Positions 48,952 to 60,192 of a DNA stretch of 64,000 nucleotides are shown here, in pieces (position 1 is the stretch's first letter; every line of letters starts with the position of its first letter). The stretch lies in contig CM057231.1 of the NCBI GenBank assembly GCA_029891385.1, positions 18,810,300 through 18,874,299 on the forward strand, given 5' to 3'. This stretch comes from Erythroxylum novogranatense (taxonomy: Eukaryota; Streptophyta; Magnoliopsida; Malpighiales; Erythroxylaceae). Under the pieces are notes generated by a model. The model did no database searches and was not told the DNA's origin. It worked only from the letters and a program-made list of their open reading frames with translations. The position numbers were made by a program, and so were the translations under genes.

Positions 48952-50304
48952 ATGGTCAAAATTCATGCTTTCGCCGGCCCACCCAAGTCTGCCAAGGGTA
49001 AGCGCAAGGTCGCGGGCCTTCGGAGGCCAGAGGACAAGAGGATAGGGGAGAGGCCAGTTCAATTGTCGCTCGGCCCGTTGCTTCCGAGCGGCGAAATGTT
49101 CCTCTTGTCATTTCCGAGCCATCTGCGGCACCTGCTGTGGTCGTCCCGCCTGGTGGGTGCCTGGTTGTGATCGAGGAAGAGAAGGAGAATGAACGACCTC
49201 TGAAGAGGAGAAGAGGGACTCAGGTAGTCGACCGATCTCCTCAAGTAGTCGACCGACCTTCTAAAGTAGTCGACCGACCTCCTCGTCCCTTGGACCGAAG
49301 CAAGGGGAAAGAGAAAGTGGGAGATCGTCTTGCCTGTCCCGCCTAGGGTAAAGGGAAGAAGCCGTGGGGAGTCCGACAAGTGGGGCCGTGATTAGCTCAG
49401 AAGATCGCCGATCGCTAATGTCGAAGTGGCTCTTCATATCGCTGAGAGGGTCATTCCTCCTTCGGACGAGGAGCGCTTTGACGCGTTAAGTGTTGAGGAG
49501 CTGACGAGCCGTGCCATCCGCAATTCTATGAGGGATGTGGCTCTCACTTTGTCCATGCGTCAACGAATCGAGTTGCTGAATAGGGAGGTCCATTCCCTCC
49601 TGGAGCAGGTGGACGATTTGAAGACCGAGCTCTCGGAGGTCAGAGAGGAAGGAGACTTCTCCCGGGCTCAACTTTATTCCTTGGAGGAGGAGAAGAAACT
49701 TTGGGAGGAGGAGCGTGACGTCTTGAGAGCTCAGCTCGCTTCGGGAGAGGAGGAGAGGAGCTCCTTGAAAGCTCGGCTCACCGCGGAGGAGGTCGAGAGG
49801 GTGAGGGCGATGGCAGCGAGGAACAAACTGTCCGAGGAATACGCGGTGTTGCAAGGGAAGCTGGGGAAATCCCTCGAGGACCAGGCGCAAACCGAAGATA
49901 CGCTGAGGAGGGTGCGAGCCTCCGTAAAGGAACAAAGGGTCGAGGCGATCATGCAATGATAGAGGCGGTTCTTGCAGGAGGAGTGCTTGGAGTACTCCTG
50001 TGACTTGGCCCTCATGATCTTGAAGAATTGCTATGACGCCTGCGTTCCTGAGGGGTCAGACGGTCCTTCGTTTGAGGGGTTTGTCGAGCCGTTGCTTCCT
50101 ACCGCCCTTGGCCTCTCTCTAGAGGAAGTAAGGGAGAGAGCCCTGGAAGACTGGGGGTCAGTCCCGATTGAGGAGTTGGACCTTAGCTCAGCTGAGGAGG
50201 ACGAGCTTCCTCGTGAGGACACTTCTCCGGCCGCTCCCTTGGACCCTGCTCCCGCTTTGGCTTCCCCTGGGTATTCGCCCACTTCTCCTTCTGTGGACTT
50301 TTGA
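48952..50304 (+). pseudogene. Antisense ORF of Tat element, exon 2 (coiled-coil part), broken
   Basis: Starts after acceptor TTTGTGCAG with VKIHAFAGPPKSAKGKRK, continues after a frameshift as EEEKENERPLKRRRG (a likely nuclear-localisation patch) with three QVVDRSP/KVVDRPP-like repeats, then shifts again. From 49,426 a clean frame encodes a long coiled coil (about residues 45-150: RIELLNREVHSLLEQVDDL, LEEEKKLWEEERDVLRAQL) to 49,956, where tandem TGA-TAG stops interrupt the frame. The same frame resumes (RRFLQEECLEYSCDLALMIL) and ends with an acidic, proline-rich tail SPGYSPTSPSVDF at 50,304. Head domain plus coiled coil is the usual build of this antisense protein. Confidence 0.65.
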
Positions 50305-50429
50305 AGCTCACCTGGTCGGGCTTGTGACCAGGGCAAATTTACATTAATGCAATCTTTACTTTTGCTTCATTTTTCTGATGTCATTTTCCGTATTTACGCT
50401 CTTTACTTTCGATGTATGGTGAGCTTTGA

Positions 50430-51113
50430 TGAAGTTACTCATAGTCGACCGGCCTCGAGGTCGACTTATAGTAAAGTCCGGACCGAGATCCCAAGGATCT
50501 CGTCTTGGCGACCGATCGACCGCAGTCAATTTGTGTCGATGCCGAGCGAGGGTCCCAAGAGCCTTGTCTGGCGACCCGGCCGACTGCAGTCGGTTTATTT
50601 AAATGTCGGGCGAGGGTTTCAAGAGTCTTGTCTTGGCGACCTGGCCGAGCAATAGGCGAGGGCGATCGATGGTCCCGAGGATCTCGTCTCGGCGACCTGA
50701 TCGATCGATAGTCGAGCTATGTAGATGCCGAACGATGGCGAGTGAGGGTCCCAAGGATCTTGTCTTGGCGACCCGACTGATCGTAGTCGATCTATGGAGA
50801 TGCCGGGAGATGGCGAGCGAGGGTCCCAAGGATCTTGTCTTAGCAACCCGACCGACCGTAGTCGATCTATGGAGATGCCGGGAGATGGCGAGTGAGGGTC
50901 CCAAGGATCTTGTCTTGGCGACCCGACCGACCGTAGTCGATCTATGGAGATGCCGGGCGATGGCGAGCGAGGGTCCCAAGGATCTTGTCTTGGCGACCCG
51001 ACCGATCGTAGTCCATCTATGGAGATGTCGGGCGATGGCGAGCGAGGGTCCCAAGGATCTTGTCTTGGCGACCCGACCGATCGTAGTCGATCTATGGAGA
51101 TGCCGGACAATGG
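50430..51113. repeat. 75-bp minisatellite in Tat element
   Basis: Five nearly identical 75-bp units are in register from about 50,735 to 51,113 (GGGTCCCAAGGATCTTGTCT begins at 50,746, 50,821, 50,896, 50,971 and 51,046). More diverged units run back to about 50,430. Each unit contains GACCGATCGTAGTCGATCTA, itself a near-palindrome. Because 75 is divisible by three, stop-free frames of 150-200 codons run through it on both strands and should not be taken as genes. Confidence 0.95.
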
Positions 51114-51303
51114 TTGATTGGATTTTTTACTCTTTGCCACACATAATGGAACTTTTTATTGCCAAGAAATCTGACAACCCCTTTATTGATGATAATGAGG
51201 GCGTGGGCCGTTAAAAAACATGTATGGCAGGGACAGGAAAAAGGTTCCCACACGTTGTATACAAAAACGGTAATAAGCAAAGATTAACTAAAATAAAACT
51301 TAT
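51114..51303. other. Spacer between minisatellite and integrase end
   Basis: Non-coding 3' untranslated region of the Tat pol message; nothing else seen. Confidence 0.5.
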
Positions 51304-52430
51304 CTATTGGTAGAACGCCTTCAAATTTCGAGAGTTCTAAGGCCTTGGTAGAACCTTCCCTTTCGCATCGCGTAGGATGTAAGAACCATGCCCGACTTGC
51401 TTAGTCACCCGATAAGGTCCTTCCCACGCTTGTCCAAGCTTTCCAGGATACTTTCCGGCCGCCTCGGCCTTTCGTAGGACGTAACCGCCTACCTTTACAT
51501 CGCTCGGCTTGACCCTTCTGTTGTAGAATTTGGTCACCTTTTGCCTGATGGCTTCCGAGCGAGCGGCTGCCCTTTCTCTATCTTCACTGAGGAGAACGAG
51601 TTCCGCTCTGTGGGCTTCATCATTCCGCTCTTCTTCATAGCCCGACACCCTTTGATTATGCAATGCCACCTCTATTGGAACTAGGGCTTCTGCCCCGAAG
51701 GTCATCCTGAACGGTGTTTCACCTATGGCTCCGTTCGGTGTGGTTTTGTATGCCCACAACACTTCGTCTAGTTCTTCCACCCAGGTCTTTCGGCCATCTA
51801 GGCGCTTCTTGAGAGCACTCATTATCTTTTTATTGGTGTTCTCTGTGAGACCGTTGCTTTGGGGATGGGCTACCGAAGTCAGCTGTAGCTTGATCTTTAG
51901 TCGGTCGCAGAAATCTCTGAACTTGTCGTTATCGAACTGCCGACCGTTATCCGTAACCAACACCATAGGCATCCCGAAGCGGGTAAGTATATTCTTCGTC
52001 ACAAAGTTCTCCACCTTCTGCTCAGAAATTGTAACGACCGCTTCCGCTTCCGCTTCTGCCCATTTGGTGAAGTATTCCACCGCCACTATCAAGAACTTCT
52101 TCTGTCCAAGACCGAGAGGGAAGGGCCCCAGTATATCCATTCCCCATTGAGCGAACGGGATAGGATGACTCACAATTTTCATCCTCTCGGTCGGCTGGTG
52201 AGACAGGCTGCTGTTTCTCTGGCAGGCCTCACATCGGTTGACCTTCTCCTGGCAGTCTCTTCTCATTGTCGGCCAGTAGTACCCTTGTTTGATCAGTCTG
52301 TGAGCCAACATTCTGCCTCCTACATGATTTCCGCACATCCCTTCATGGACTTCGGCCATTGCCTACTCGGCTTCTTCTTCATTCAAGCATCGAAGCAAAT
52401 GGTCGATCAGAAGATCATTTGATAGAGTGT
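51304..52430 (-). pseudogene. Tat integrase
   Basis: The longest open part (51,337-52,359; 340 residues from MAEVHEG) has the zinc-binding HHCC module (H12/H20 region, CEACQ at 43-46). The catalytic triad is Asp75 in WGMDILGPF, Asp137 in VTDNGRQF and Glu173 in SNGLTENTNKK, with 35 residues between the last two, as in D-D-35-E integrases. The C-terminal part has RVKPSDVKVGGYVLRK and GKLGQAWEGPYRV (chromatin or DNA-binding end). The final residues NSRNLKAFYQ follow a TAG that replaces the usual Trp; the true end is at 51,304. Two stops also separate it from the RNase H part. Catalytic residues are intact. Confidence 0.88.
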
Positions 52431-52434
52431 GCCG

Positions 52435-53514
52435 TTAACGATCGTACTCTATTGTCTTTATTCTTAGTTTCTTGGCCTCCGACTCGTCTTCCGGTTGTTT
52501 TCCCTCCAAAAGGTATTGTGTGAACGGTTCCGTCCAACTCGATCGACTGGTGCTTAAGTCGAGAGCTTCCTTGGCTTTCTGAATGTTAGGCCGGTCTAGT
52601 CGCTCGACCAGAATGTTATTTTTGGCGTCTCGATCTGAGGCCATTTTGGAGAGTGCATCCGCCTTAGCATTTTGAGCTCGTTCTATCCTGTTGATCGAGT
52701 ACTGCTCAAAATTACTTAACTCTCGCTTTACCAGCTCCAAGTACTCGATCATGCTGTTCCCCTTAGCTTCATAATGCCTAGTGACTTGGCCGACCACCAC
52801 TTGGCTATCGCTATATATCTTTAAGTGCTTCACCCCCATCTCCTTGGCTAGTTGGAGGTCGGCTATCAGAGCTTTATATTCTGCCTCGTTATTGGAGGCC
52901 TTGAATTCTAGTCGAAGGGTGTATTCCACCTTTTCTTCCGTATTTGGGTCGATTAATATCACCCCTGCTCCACATCCTTCAGCGTTGGACGACCCGTCAA
53001 CGAACAAGCTCCAGGTAGGGAACTGCTCGTCCTTCGAGCTGGGTTGGCTCATCTCTGCGATGAAGTCTGCCAACACCTGCGCTTTAATGGTCGTGCGGGG
53101 TTTGTATTGTATGTCGAACTCTCCCAGCTCTACCGCCCACTTTATTAGTCGACCCGAAGTCTCGGGCTTTTGAAAGCACTGCCTGAGGGGTTGATCGGTC
53201 CATACCTCAATGGTATGACTTTGGAAATAGGGCCTTAGCTTCTGAGCTGCCATTATCAAGGAGAGGGCTAGTTTCTCTATAGGCGTATATCGCGTTTCCG
53301 GTCCGGTCAACACTTTGCTGACGTAGTAGACAGGGTGTTGTTCGCTTCCCTCCAATTGAATAAGGACCGCACCGATCGAATTCCCTCCGTAACCGCCAAG
53401 TATAAAATCAGTTCTCTCCTCTACCAAAGCTTTGCAGGGATAGGCGGTGGACAAGTATTGCTTTAAGTGTTGAAAAGCTTTCTCGCATTCGTCCGACCAT
53501 TGGAATTGGGTCAC
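52435..53514 (-). pseudogene. Tat RNase H plus second archaeal-type RNase H
   Basis: The first half is the ordinary gypsy RNase H domain (FQWSDECEKAFQHLKQYL, ILGGYGGNSIGAVLIQ, YYVSKVLTGPETRYTPIEKL, VWTDQPL). The second half starts WSLFVDGSSNAEGCGAGVIL and contains NNEAEYKALIADLQLA, IYSDSQVVVGQV and AQNAKADALSKMA, giving the D-E-D-D set of an active, archaeal/cellular-type RNase H (aRH). Possession of both is the hallmark of Tat-group elements. It is in the same frame as RT (53,554-54,273) and integrase. The linker after EAKKLRIKTIEYDR is stopped. Confidence 0.88.
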
Positions 53515-53553
53515 GTTAAACTCCTCAAGATTTTGAAAATGGGAGGCACTTGT

Positions 53554-54273
53554 CTACCAACTGAAATGAACACGCTTAGAGACTATCTGACCGGTCAATA
53601 TCTGCACTTCTTTTAAGCATTGGGGCAAGGGCATTTGGATGATGGCTTCGATCTTCTCTGGATTAGCCTCAATCCCCCGTTGAGTGATCATAAACCCTAG
53701 GAATTTTTCGGATGCCACCCCAAAAATGCATTTTTCCGGGTTCAGCTTCATCTGAAATTTATTCAGGGTCTGGAAGACTTCCTTGAGATCTTCCACATGC
53801 TCCGTGACCGTCTTACTTTTGACCACCATATCATCCACATAAGCTTCCACCGACCGGCCGATCTGTTTCTTAAAGACCTCCGTGACGAGTCGCTGATAGG
53901 TCGCCCCCGCATTCTTCAAGCCAAAAGGCATTACTTGGTAGCAATATGTGCCTTGGTCGGTTATGAAGGCGGTCTTTTCTTCGTCTTCCAGATTTATTTG
54001 AATCTGATGATAGCCCGAAAAAGCATCCAGGAAGCTGATAAGTTCATGCCCTGAGGTAGAGTCTACTAGCTGGTCGATCTTGGGCAAGGGGAAACTGTCC
54101 TTTGGACATGCTTTGTTCAAGTCGGTGAAATCGATGCACATTCTCCACTTCCCGTTATTCTTTTTCACTAAAACCACATTGGCGAGCCATTCAGGGTACT
54201 TGACTTCTCGGATGAACCCGGCCTCGAGTAATTTTTCTACTTCTTTCTCGATCACCCCCGCCGCTCCTTGCAA
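53554..54273 (-). pseudogene. Tat reverse transcriptase
   Basis: Motifs in order: VEKLLEAGFIREVKYPEWLA, MCIDFTDLNKACPKDSFPLP, FLDAFSGYHQI, TYCYQVMPFGLKNAGATYQR, and the catalytic YVDDMVV, then FLGFMITQRGIEANPEKIEA. All palm motifs are intact. The right-hand junction (HFSW then a stop) lacks the usual connection segment, and just upstream (about 54,275-54,465) there are frameshifts between protease and RT. Confidence 0.9.
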
Positions 54274-54464
54274 GCCATCGCTTCTTACATGCGATCGGCC
54301 AGAGTCATGCCGAATACCGAGGGAGTGCGACGCGACTAATCAGAAAATTCCAGGCATGTCGCTCGGTACCCAAGCGAAGATCGATTTATTTTTCACTAAA
54401 CAATCTGTGATCTCTTTAACCAAGTCGCCCTGCAGCTCGGAGCCTAGGTTTGTGAATTTAGAGG

Positions 54465-55290
54465 TCACTTCGTCGACGACCACCGTGTTTCTTCCATCGG
54501 GTTCATCCTATCCATCTCCTCGTCGGCTCTCACATCAAGAGAGCTCGTCAGGACTACCGCCCCGTCTAATGTCTTCGTTTCTGCTAAGTAACATTCCCTG
54601 GCGATTCTCTGCTGACCCCTGACAATACCAACTCCGTGGGGTGTCGAGAACTTCATAGTTTGGTAGTAGGTGGAGACGACCGATCTGAGGGCATTTTGAG
54701 TAGCCCGCCCGATTATTGCATTGTACGCCCCTTGAAACTTGACGACTAGGAACTCAACGTCCCTTTCTATCTGACGTGGCTTCTGCCTGAACTTCACTTT
54801 CAAATACACCCGGGCGAACTGGTAGGCTGACGCCCCGGTTACCCCTTTGATGGGGCCGTCTATAGGTAGTAGTCGATCTTCGGGTACCTTCATCTGCTTG
54901 AAGGCCTCATAATACAACAAGTCGACCGAGCTACCCGTATCAATCATCACCCGCTTCACCTCGTAACCGTCCATGTTTAGATTTACCACGAGGGCGTCAT
55001 CATGAGGGTAACTTACTCCATCAAGGTCGGACTCATCGAATGATATCATCCCGTCGTTCTCCCTTGGCTTTTTGGTGGATGAGTCTTTGCCGACCTATTT
55101 GGCATATCTTTTTCTCCCTTTAACGGTGGATCCCCCTGCTGCATTTCCACCGAATATCATGTTAATGACCCCAGTCGGTCGGTCGTCTTGTTGCCCAGCG
55201 TTTCCGTTGTTTCTTTCCCTTGATCGCCCTCTCTCTTCTCGTCGATTATCTGTATTCGCATTCTGCCTCCCTCCATCATTCCTGTCATTT
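54465..55290 (-). pseudogene. Tat protease region
   Basis: Contains VINMIFGGNAAGG, then ISFDESDLDGVSYPHDDALV and the aspartic-protease motif MIDTGSSVDLLYY (about residue 35 of the 195-residue open part), FQGAYNAIIGRATQNAL further on. One active-site Asp per chain, acting as a dimer, is normal for retroelements. It is in the same frame as gag. Downstream the frame runs into stops where the RT linker should continue. Confidence 0.85.
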
Positions 55291-56720
55291 CACCTCCAGG
55301 GCGGTCGCCTATTGTCTGACCGACCTGTCCTGCGTTGATTATCCCGATTGGCATTTTGTTCGCTCTTCACGAATCGGCCTAACCTTCCCCTTTGTATGAG
55401 AAATTCGATTTCTTTTTTCAACTGCCAGCAATCTTTCGTTTCATGACCGACCTCTTTGTGGAAACAGCAATATAGATCCGGGTTCCTATCCTTGTAAGGG
55501 GTCTTCATTTTATTGAGCTCTCGGATGGATTCCCTGTCCGCTCTCATAGCCGCCAATACTTCCGCATATTGTTTGTTAAGCGGGGTAAAGTCTTGGTGAT
55601 GCCATTACCGACCAGTCGGCTTCCTCCAGGTCGACTGATCCCTCTGTCTCTTGTGAGACTCATCTGCCTGACCACTCGGCCTGCGATCATCTGCCCTGCG
55701 TTTTGTATTCTTTAATACTTCTTCGAATGAATATACTTATGCATACTATGTCCGATCTCTGAATAGATCGAGGCGATCGAGAGCCAATGACTTTTTAAAC
55801 TCCTCATCTCTCGTGTTGCTCATGAGTGCTGCCAGCATGGACGAGCAAGTGAGGTCGGGGACCACGACCGCTTCATTATTAAACCGAGTGATGAACGCCC
55901 GTAAACTTTCGTTTCTTCCTTGGGTCAATTGCATTACTTCCAATGCAGTTTTCTATGGTCGCTTGCTTGTGGCGAACTGGTTGAGGAAAAGAAGCCTAAA
56001 ATCCTCAAAGCAGGTGATACAACTCGGAGGTAGACTATTGAACCATCGTCGGGCTCCCTCTTGAAAGGCCGTACAGAAAGTCTTACACTGGATGGCGTCC
56101 GGGACGCAATACAGATTCATCATGGACTGGAAGTGCTGCAGGTAATCCAGGGGGTCGGTCTTTCCAGTGTATTTCTCGGGGGTCGGTATTTTGGTGCTGG
56201 GCGCCGGGAGGTTATCCAAGATTTCCGGAGTAAAGGGAGAGCTGTACTGTGCTGTCGGGCGATCTGGACGGAAGCTCATAGCTGCGTTAATCCGATCATC
56301 CACGATTTTCTCTAGGTTTTCGGTCGGGTGGTGATCGGTCGTCATGCTGGTCTGTCGCGCGGCTTGCCGTGCAGACGGCTGCCGTTGTGCTGGCTGAGAT
56401 TGCAAAATCTGGCGGATCAATAGATCAGCTGCTTCCTCAATCTGTTTTCAGGTGAGGGAGGTGTGCACAGGTGGAAGAGGATCTGCATCCGATCGGTGTT
56501 GGAGATTCGGGTGCATATTGAGTGTAGCGTTATCCTCTAAAGCGACACTCTGTTCTTCTTGTTCCAAGTTCTAAGGTTGCGGTTGATCGTTAGGATCTGA
56601 GGATTCCGTGCGGTAAACATGTGGTGCAGGCGGCAGAGTTGCAGATAGCTGCAAACCCATGCGTTACATCGCCAGAGCCGCAACAGCGGCTATATCAGGA
56701 TTCGTCGCCGCCGCCTGACT
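55291..56720 (-). pseudogene. Tat gag
   Basis: One frame with at least six stops. From the start near 56,720-56,660 (MGLQLSATLPPAPH) it has a disordered N-terminus, then the capsid-like Retrotrans_gag domain TPEKYTGKTDPLDYLQHFQS...EGARRWFNSLP and QGRNESLRAFITRFN. The zinc-binding part is YCCFHKEVGHETKDCWQLK (about 55,465). Stops are near 56,575, 56,450, 55,950, 55,743 and others. There are no frameshifts within gag. Confidence 0.85.
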
Positions 56721-56760
56721 GATCTGTGTGTTTCTGGACGTGGTGCCCGGAAGTCTGGCC

Positions 56761-56777
56761 CCACGGTGGGCGCCAAT
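56761..56777 (-). promoter_or_regulatory. Primer-binding site of Tat element
   Basis: In element orientation, ATTGGCGCCCACCGTGG lies directly after the 5' LTR. The TGGCGCC-type site is usual for Tat-group elements. I do not assign the primer tRNA. Confidence 0.75.
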
Positions 56778-57207
56778 TGGTTATGCCGGATTTTGGCTGA
56801 ACTGTACATTGCCGTTCGGATCCACAAGTCGACTACTTTCTGTGATGAATCCGACGTGAAAATACCTGCAAAACAAAGAAGGCTTGTCGGGGGTTGTGTC
56901 CCGATTAGCCCCTCCAACGCTCAAGTCAGTCTTTTGGTGAAGGTGAGGTTGATGAATGCAGAGAAAAACTAGGTTATGATTGCGTACCTTTGTTACGATA
57001 GAATTATACCTTATATATGAAGTAACAACTAGGTTTTAGTCTTTTACGTGTTTGCATGGGAGTCTTTCTCCTACAAAAAATGAGGAGAGCGTGGATCCGC
57101 TTGGGCTTGACATAGCCATTAGGTATGAGACTGATCTTTGGTGATTGGACCGATCGGCCCATACGACGTTGAGACTGAGTTCTGGCCCAATTTAGCCGAC
57201 CCGACCA
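56778..57207 (-). repeat. 5' LTR of Tat element
   Basis: 430 bp, beginning TGGTCGGGTCGGC and ending ...GGCATAACCA in element orientation; followed on the plus-strand right by the second AATTA. Confidence 0.93.
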
Positions 57208-58240
57208 AATTATATGGATATAGTTGAGTGATCAAGATAAGATTCATCACCCTAAAATAATTAGGGAGAATGTTTTGTTGTTCTCGATTAGTATTAATTC
57301 AAGAACTCATTGGCCAAGGTGAATGATGTTTTATAAATAGTTTACAAATGTTATTAATTGAATCGATAAGTAATGACAGAAAACTAATATGATTAGACTC
57401 AAAATATAGTAGGTATTAATTTTATACCCTATGTCTAATCGAAACATTGTATGATAAAATGATTGAATTATGCTAAAAAATTATGTACGAAAAGTTTAAT
57501 CATAATCACTTTGACATTATTAAATATTTAGATGGTCATGATGCGTTGTTAGACATCAATATTGATTTATGATTATAAATTGTTTAAATGGAGAATTAAA
57601 GATAAATTAAAAGGAGTTTTAATTTATCTAATTTTTATTATGAATTAAAATTAGATTTTATAATGATTGCCAACATATTTGGAAACTTAATGGGTCTCAT
57701 ATATAGAATGAGATGAAGAGAGCAAAGTTAATTTAATCAAATTGGACTTAATTGTAAAGTTTGATAAATTTTATGATTAAATATGAGATATTTAATAAAT
57801 AAGGATCAATATGAGATATTTAATAAATAAGGATCAATATGAGATATTGAATCTTGTATGGGCATAATTGGTATTTAATTAGAATTATTTTTAATTCTAA
57901 TTAAAGTTTAATTAAAATTATAATTTAATTTTAATTAAATTACTAAAACGTCCAAAACTTATTATAAATGGGCTTAAGCTTTATGAAGCTAGCACTTCTT
58001 GCTTAACCCTCTCAGTAAGAGTTACAGAATTCTCTCAACCTATTTTGTGGATACTGTTAGAGGTCGAATACTTGTGCGACTACGGTGGTTGAGACCAATC
58101 AGTTTCAAAAACGGTTCGAAGGATACAATAAGATAAAGATCAAATTTCGGAATAAAGTACGAATTAAGTTTTCACTTTATTACGATTTATGTTAATCATT
58201 TTATAGAATTAAATAGATCTTAGTTTTTTGCAAATCAAAA
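57208..58240. repeat. Right half of the older repeat hosting the Tat element
   Basis: AT-rich, non-coding. It includes a 28-bp tandem repeat (about 2.4 copies, 57,781-57,850; unit ATATGAGATATTTAATAAAT plus AAGGATCA). The segment from 58,040 to 58,180 resembles repeated plant LTR sequence. No primer-binding site was found, so the element type is open. Confidence 0.4.
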
Positions 58241-59263
58241 GTTATGAAAAATTTTATGATTATTCTGCTGTGATCGAGATTGGATCTCAACTCAATTTCT
58301 CAACGTATCAATGAATTGTGATTTGCCTCAAAATCAATGAATTCCATGACTAGTGTCTTTAGATTTATGAGCACTCCCATTAGAGATTCTAACATCATGG
58401 TTTTTGTTGCTATGTTCCTCATAATGGCCCAGAAGTAGATTGCAACAGCTTCATCTTTGTTTAAATCGAGCATATCTTCGTTGGGTTTTGAGATGCTCAT
58501 AACTTTGTTGTTTTGAACTCGAATGGTATGTTATAGGTCTCAGTGAAATCTGTTGGCCTCTTACTTGTTGCTTCGATCCTATTTTTTTATGTTGTTTCTT
58601 TTGTAGTTATCTTTAGAAGCTCAATTGGCAGGTCAGTTCTAGTTGCAAGAGCTTACATTAAATTTGTACAACGCTCTTCGCTTCTAGTTGCTATATATCA
58701 GTGAAATCGCTGACCCCCAGATTTTCTACTATTGCTTGGATCCCAGTGAACTGAATCACTTGAATGTAGGGAATCTGCAGAGAACAAGCTACAAGATGGG
58801 ATTCATTCTCTGCAAGAGCAGGATTAAGACCTGCAGATGCCTTTAGGATGAACAATTCTTTGCAATGCATTTCTTAAATTTGAAGACAAGAAATGACACA
58901 AGTTTAGGAACTTGGTTGCTTCATCTAGTTGTTTTCTTCATAATATTTGTGTGTAGAAGCTACAAAAAGAATTGCAGGCTCCACATCTTTTGATCTCCTC
59001 GTCAGAAAGACCTGACTGAGAAGTAGCAGCATCAAACAACAATTTAAGAATAGAGATCTTAATGCTTTGCTTGGAGAAAGTAATCTGAAGCTCCATCTTG
59101 ATATTCTCATCAATTCTTGAGTTGATAATATATTATAGCAGCCAAGGATCATGTTAAAGCTTGTATTATTCTAGTCTTTCCTCGATCCCATTCTTGAAGA
59201 GACACCGGCTTCACAGTGGAGGTGTCGAGGACTTGTGATCCATCATGGAGCAGTGAGAAGAAT
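58241..59263. other. Non-coding or badly decayed region
   Basis: Minus-strand open frames of 66 and 75 residues at 58,300-58,500 and 58,925-59,152 are separated by many stops. Pieces such as KMELQITFSKQSIKISILKL (near 59,090) look coding-like but I cannot place them in a family. Possibly an old gene remnant. Confidence 0.3.
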
Positions 59264-59273
59264 TTAGGGTATG

Positions 59274-60182
59274 TTTGGATGTGGGTGGAGGGATGGAAGG
59301 GAATGGAATGGAATGACCCAAATAACTCAGGCCATTGTTTGGGAGTTTATTTTGAAACAGGATGGAATGGTAATTAATGGCTTTGGAAGCCATCCATTTC
59401 CATCCAAAATCTAATATTTTGTGACCTCCCAAATTGGGGGGTCAGGGATGGAATGGAATGGCTTGCCTTCCAAACCCTAATTTAATGACAAAAATACCCT
59501 CAAAAATAATATTGCTTAGAGGATATTATAATTTATAGAACTGTTAACTTCAATGCTATAAATAATAGTTACATTAATGGTGATAAGGTGAAAAAAAGGT
59601 TTTATTTTTTATGTTTGAGTACGCAGCAAATGAGCTTCATGTATTTGTGAGACACGAGCTTCATTTTCCAACCATTACGTCAAAAATTTAAATTTAAAAT
59701 ATGTTATTAATAAACACAGCTCAAATGTTCTTGATAAAGCTAGCATTGTGAATGTTCATAAATTTTAAATATATTATTAATATACACTGCGATATGTAGA
59801 AATAGATTTACAATGCTAAAAATGATTATCAATAATAACAAAACACATGAATAAATGCCTAACGAAGAGTACATTACAATGAGGGTTAATGAAAAAGAAT
59901 AAGAAAGTTGATTGCTTACATAGGAAAATGAGAAAACTATATTCTGAGTATCCTATAATTTGAAATGTTTTGGGGTTACTAAAATAGTTTCATGACAACT
60001 ATGCATATTTTATTACAAGGGTAATTATGGAAAAAATATTACAAGTCATTTAATTCCATTCATTTTTAGTATCACTTCCAAACAATGGTCAAAGGAGTCC
60101 CTCTTTTATTTTATTTAAACTTCCAAACAATGGAGTGACCCATTTTATTCCATTCCATTCCACTCCATTCCATTCCGTTCTA
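59274..60182. mobile_element. Mutator-like (MULE/MITE) element candidate, about 909 bp
   Basis: The ends are imperfect long inverted repeats built on GGAATGGAATGGAATG...CATTGTTTGG-AGTTTA (left 59,285-59,365; the same reading, inverted, at 60,085-60,180). Flanks TAGGGTATG (59,265-59,273) and TAAGGTATG (60,184-60,192) form a 9-bp near-duplication with one mismatch, the Mutator length. The interior is AT-rich and non-coding. Ends could be off by a few bases. Confidence 0.5.
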
Positions 60183-60192
60183 TTAAGGTATG

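Larger units (their letters stand above)
46857..57207 (-). mobile_element. Complete Tat-lineage Ty3/gypsy retrotransposon, 10,351 bp
   Basis: LTRs lie at 46,857-47,289 and 56,778-57,207, with a perfect 5-bp duplication AATTA (46,852-46,856 and 57,208-57,212). Coding is on the minus strand: gag, protease, RT, RNase H, a second archaeal-type RNase H, integrase. Between integrase and 3' LTR there is a plus-strand (antisense) gene and a 75-bp minisatellite. A second RNase H plus an antisense ORF in this position are marks of the Tat group (Retand/Grande-like). It is clearly richer in G+C than its surroundings. The LTRs differ at about 25 positions by eye. Confidence 0.95.

Noticed and set aside
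50599..51214. Three overlapping 150-200-codon frames on both strands
   Set aside because: Products of the 75-bp minisatellite, whose unit is 25 codons long; no conserved domain.
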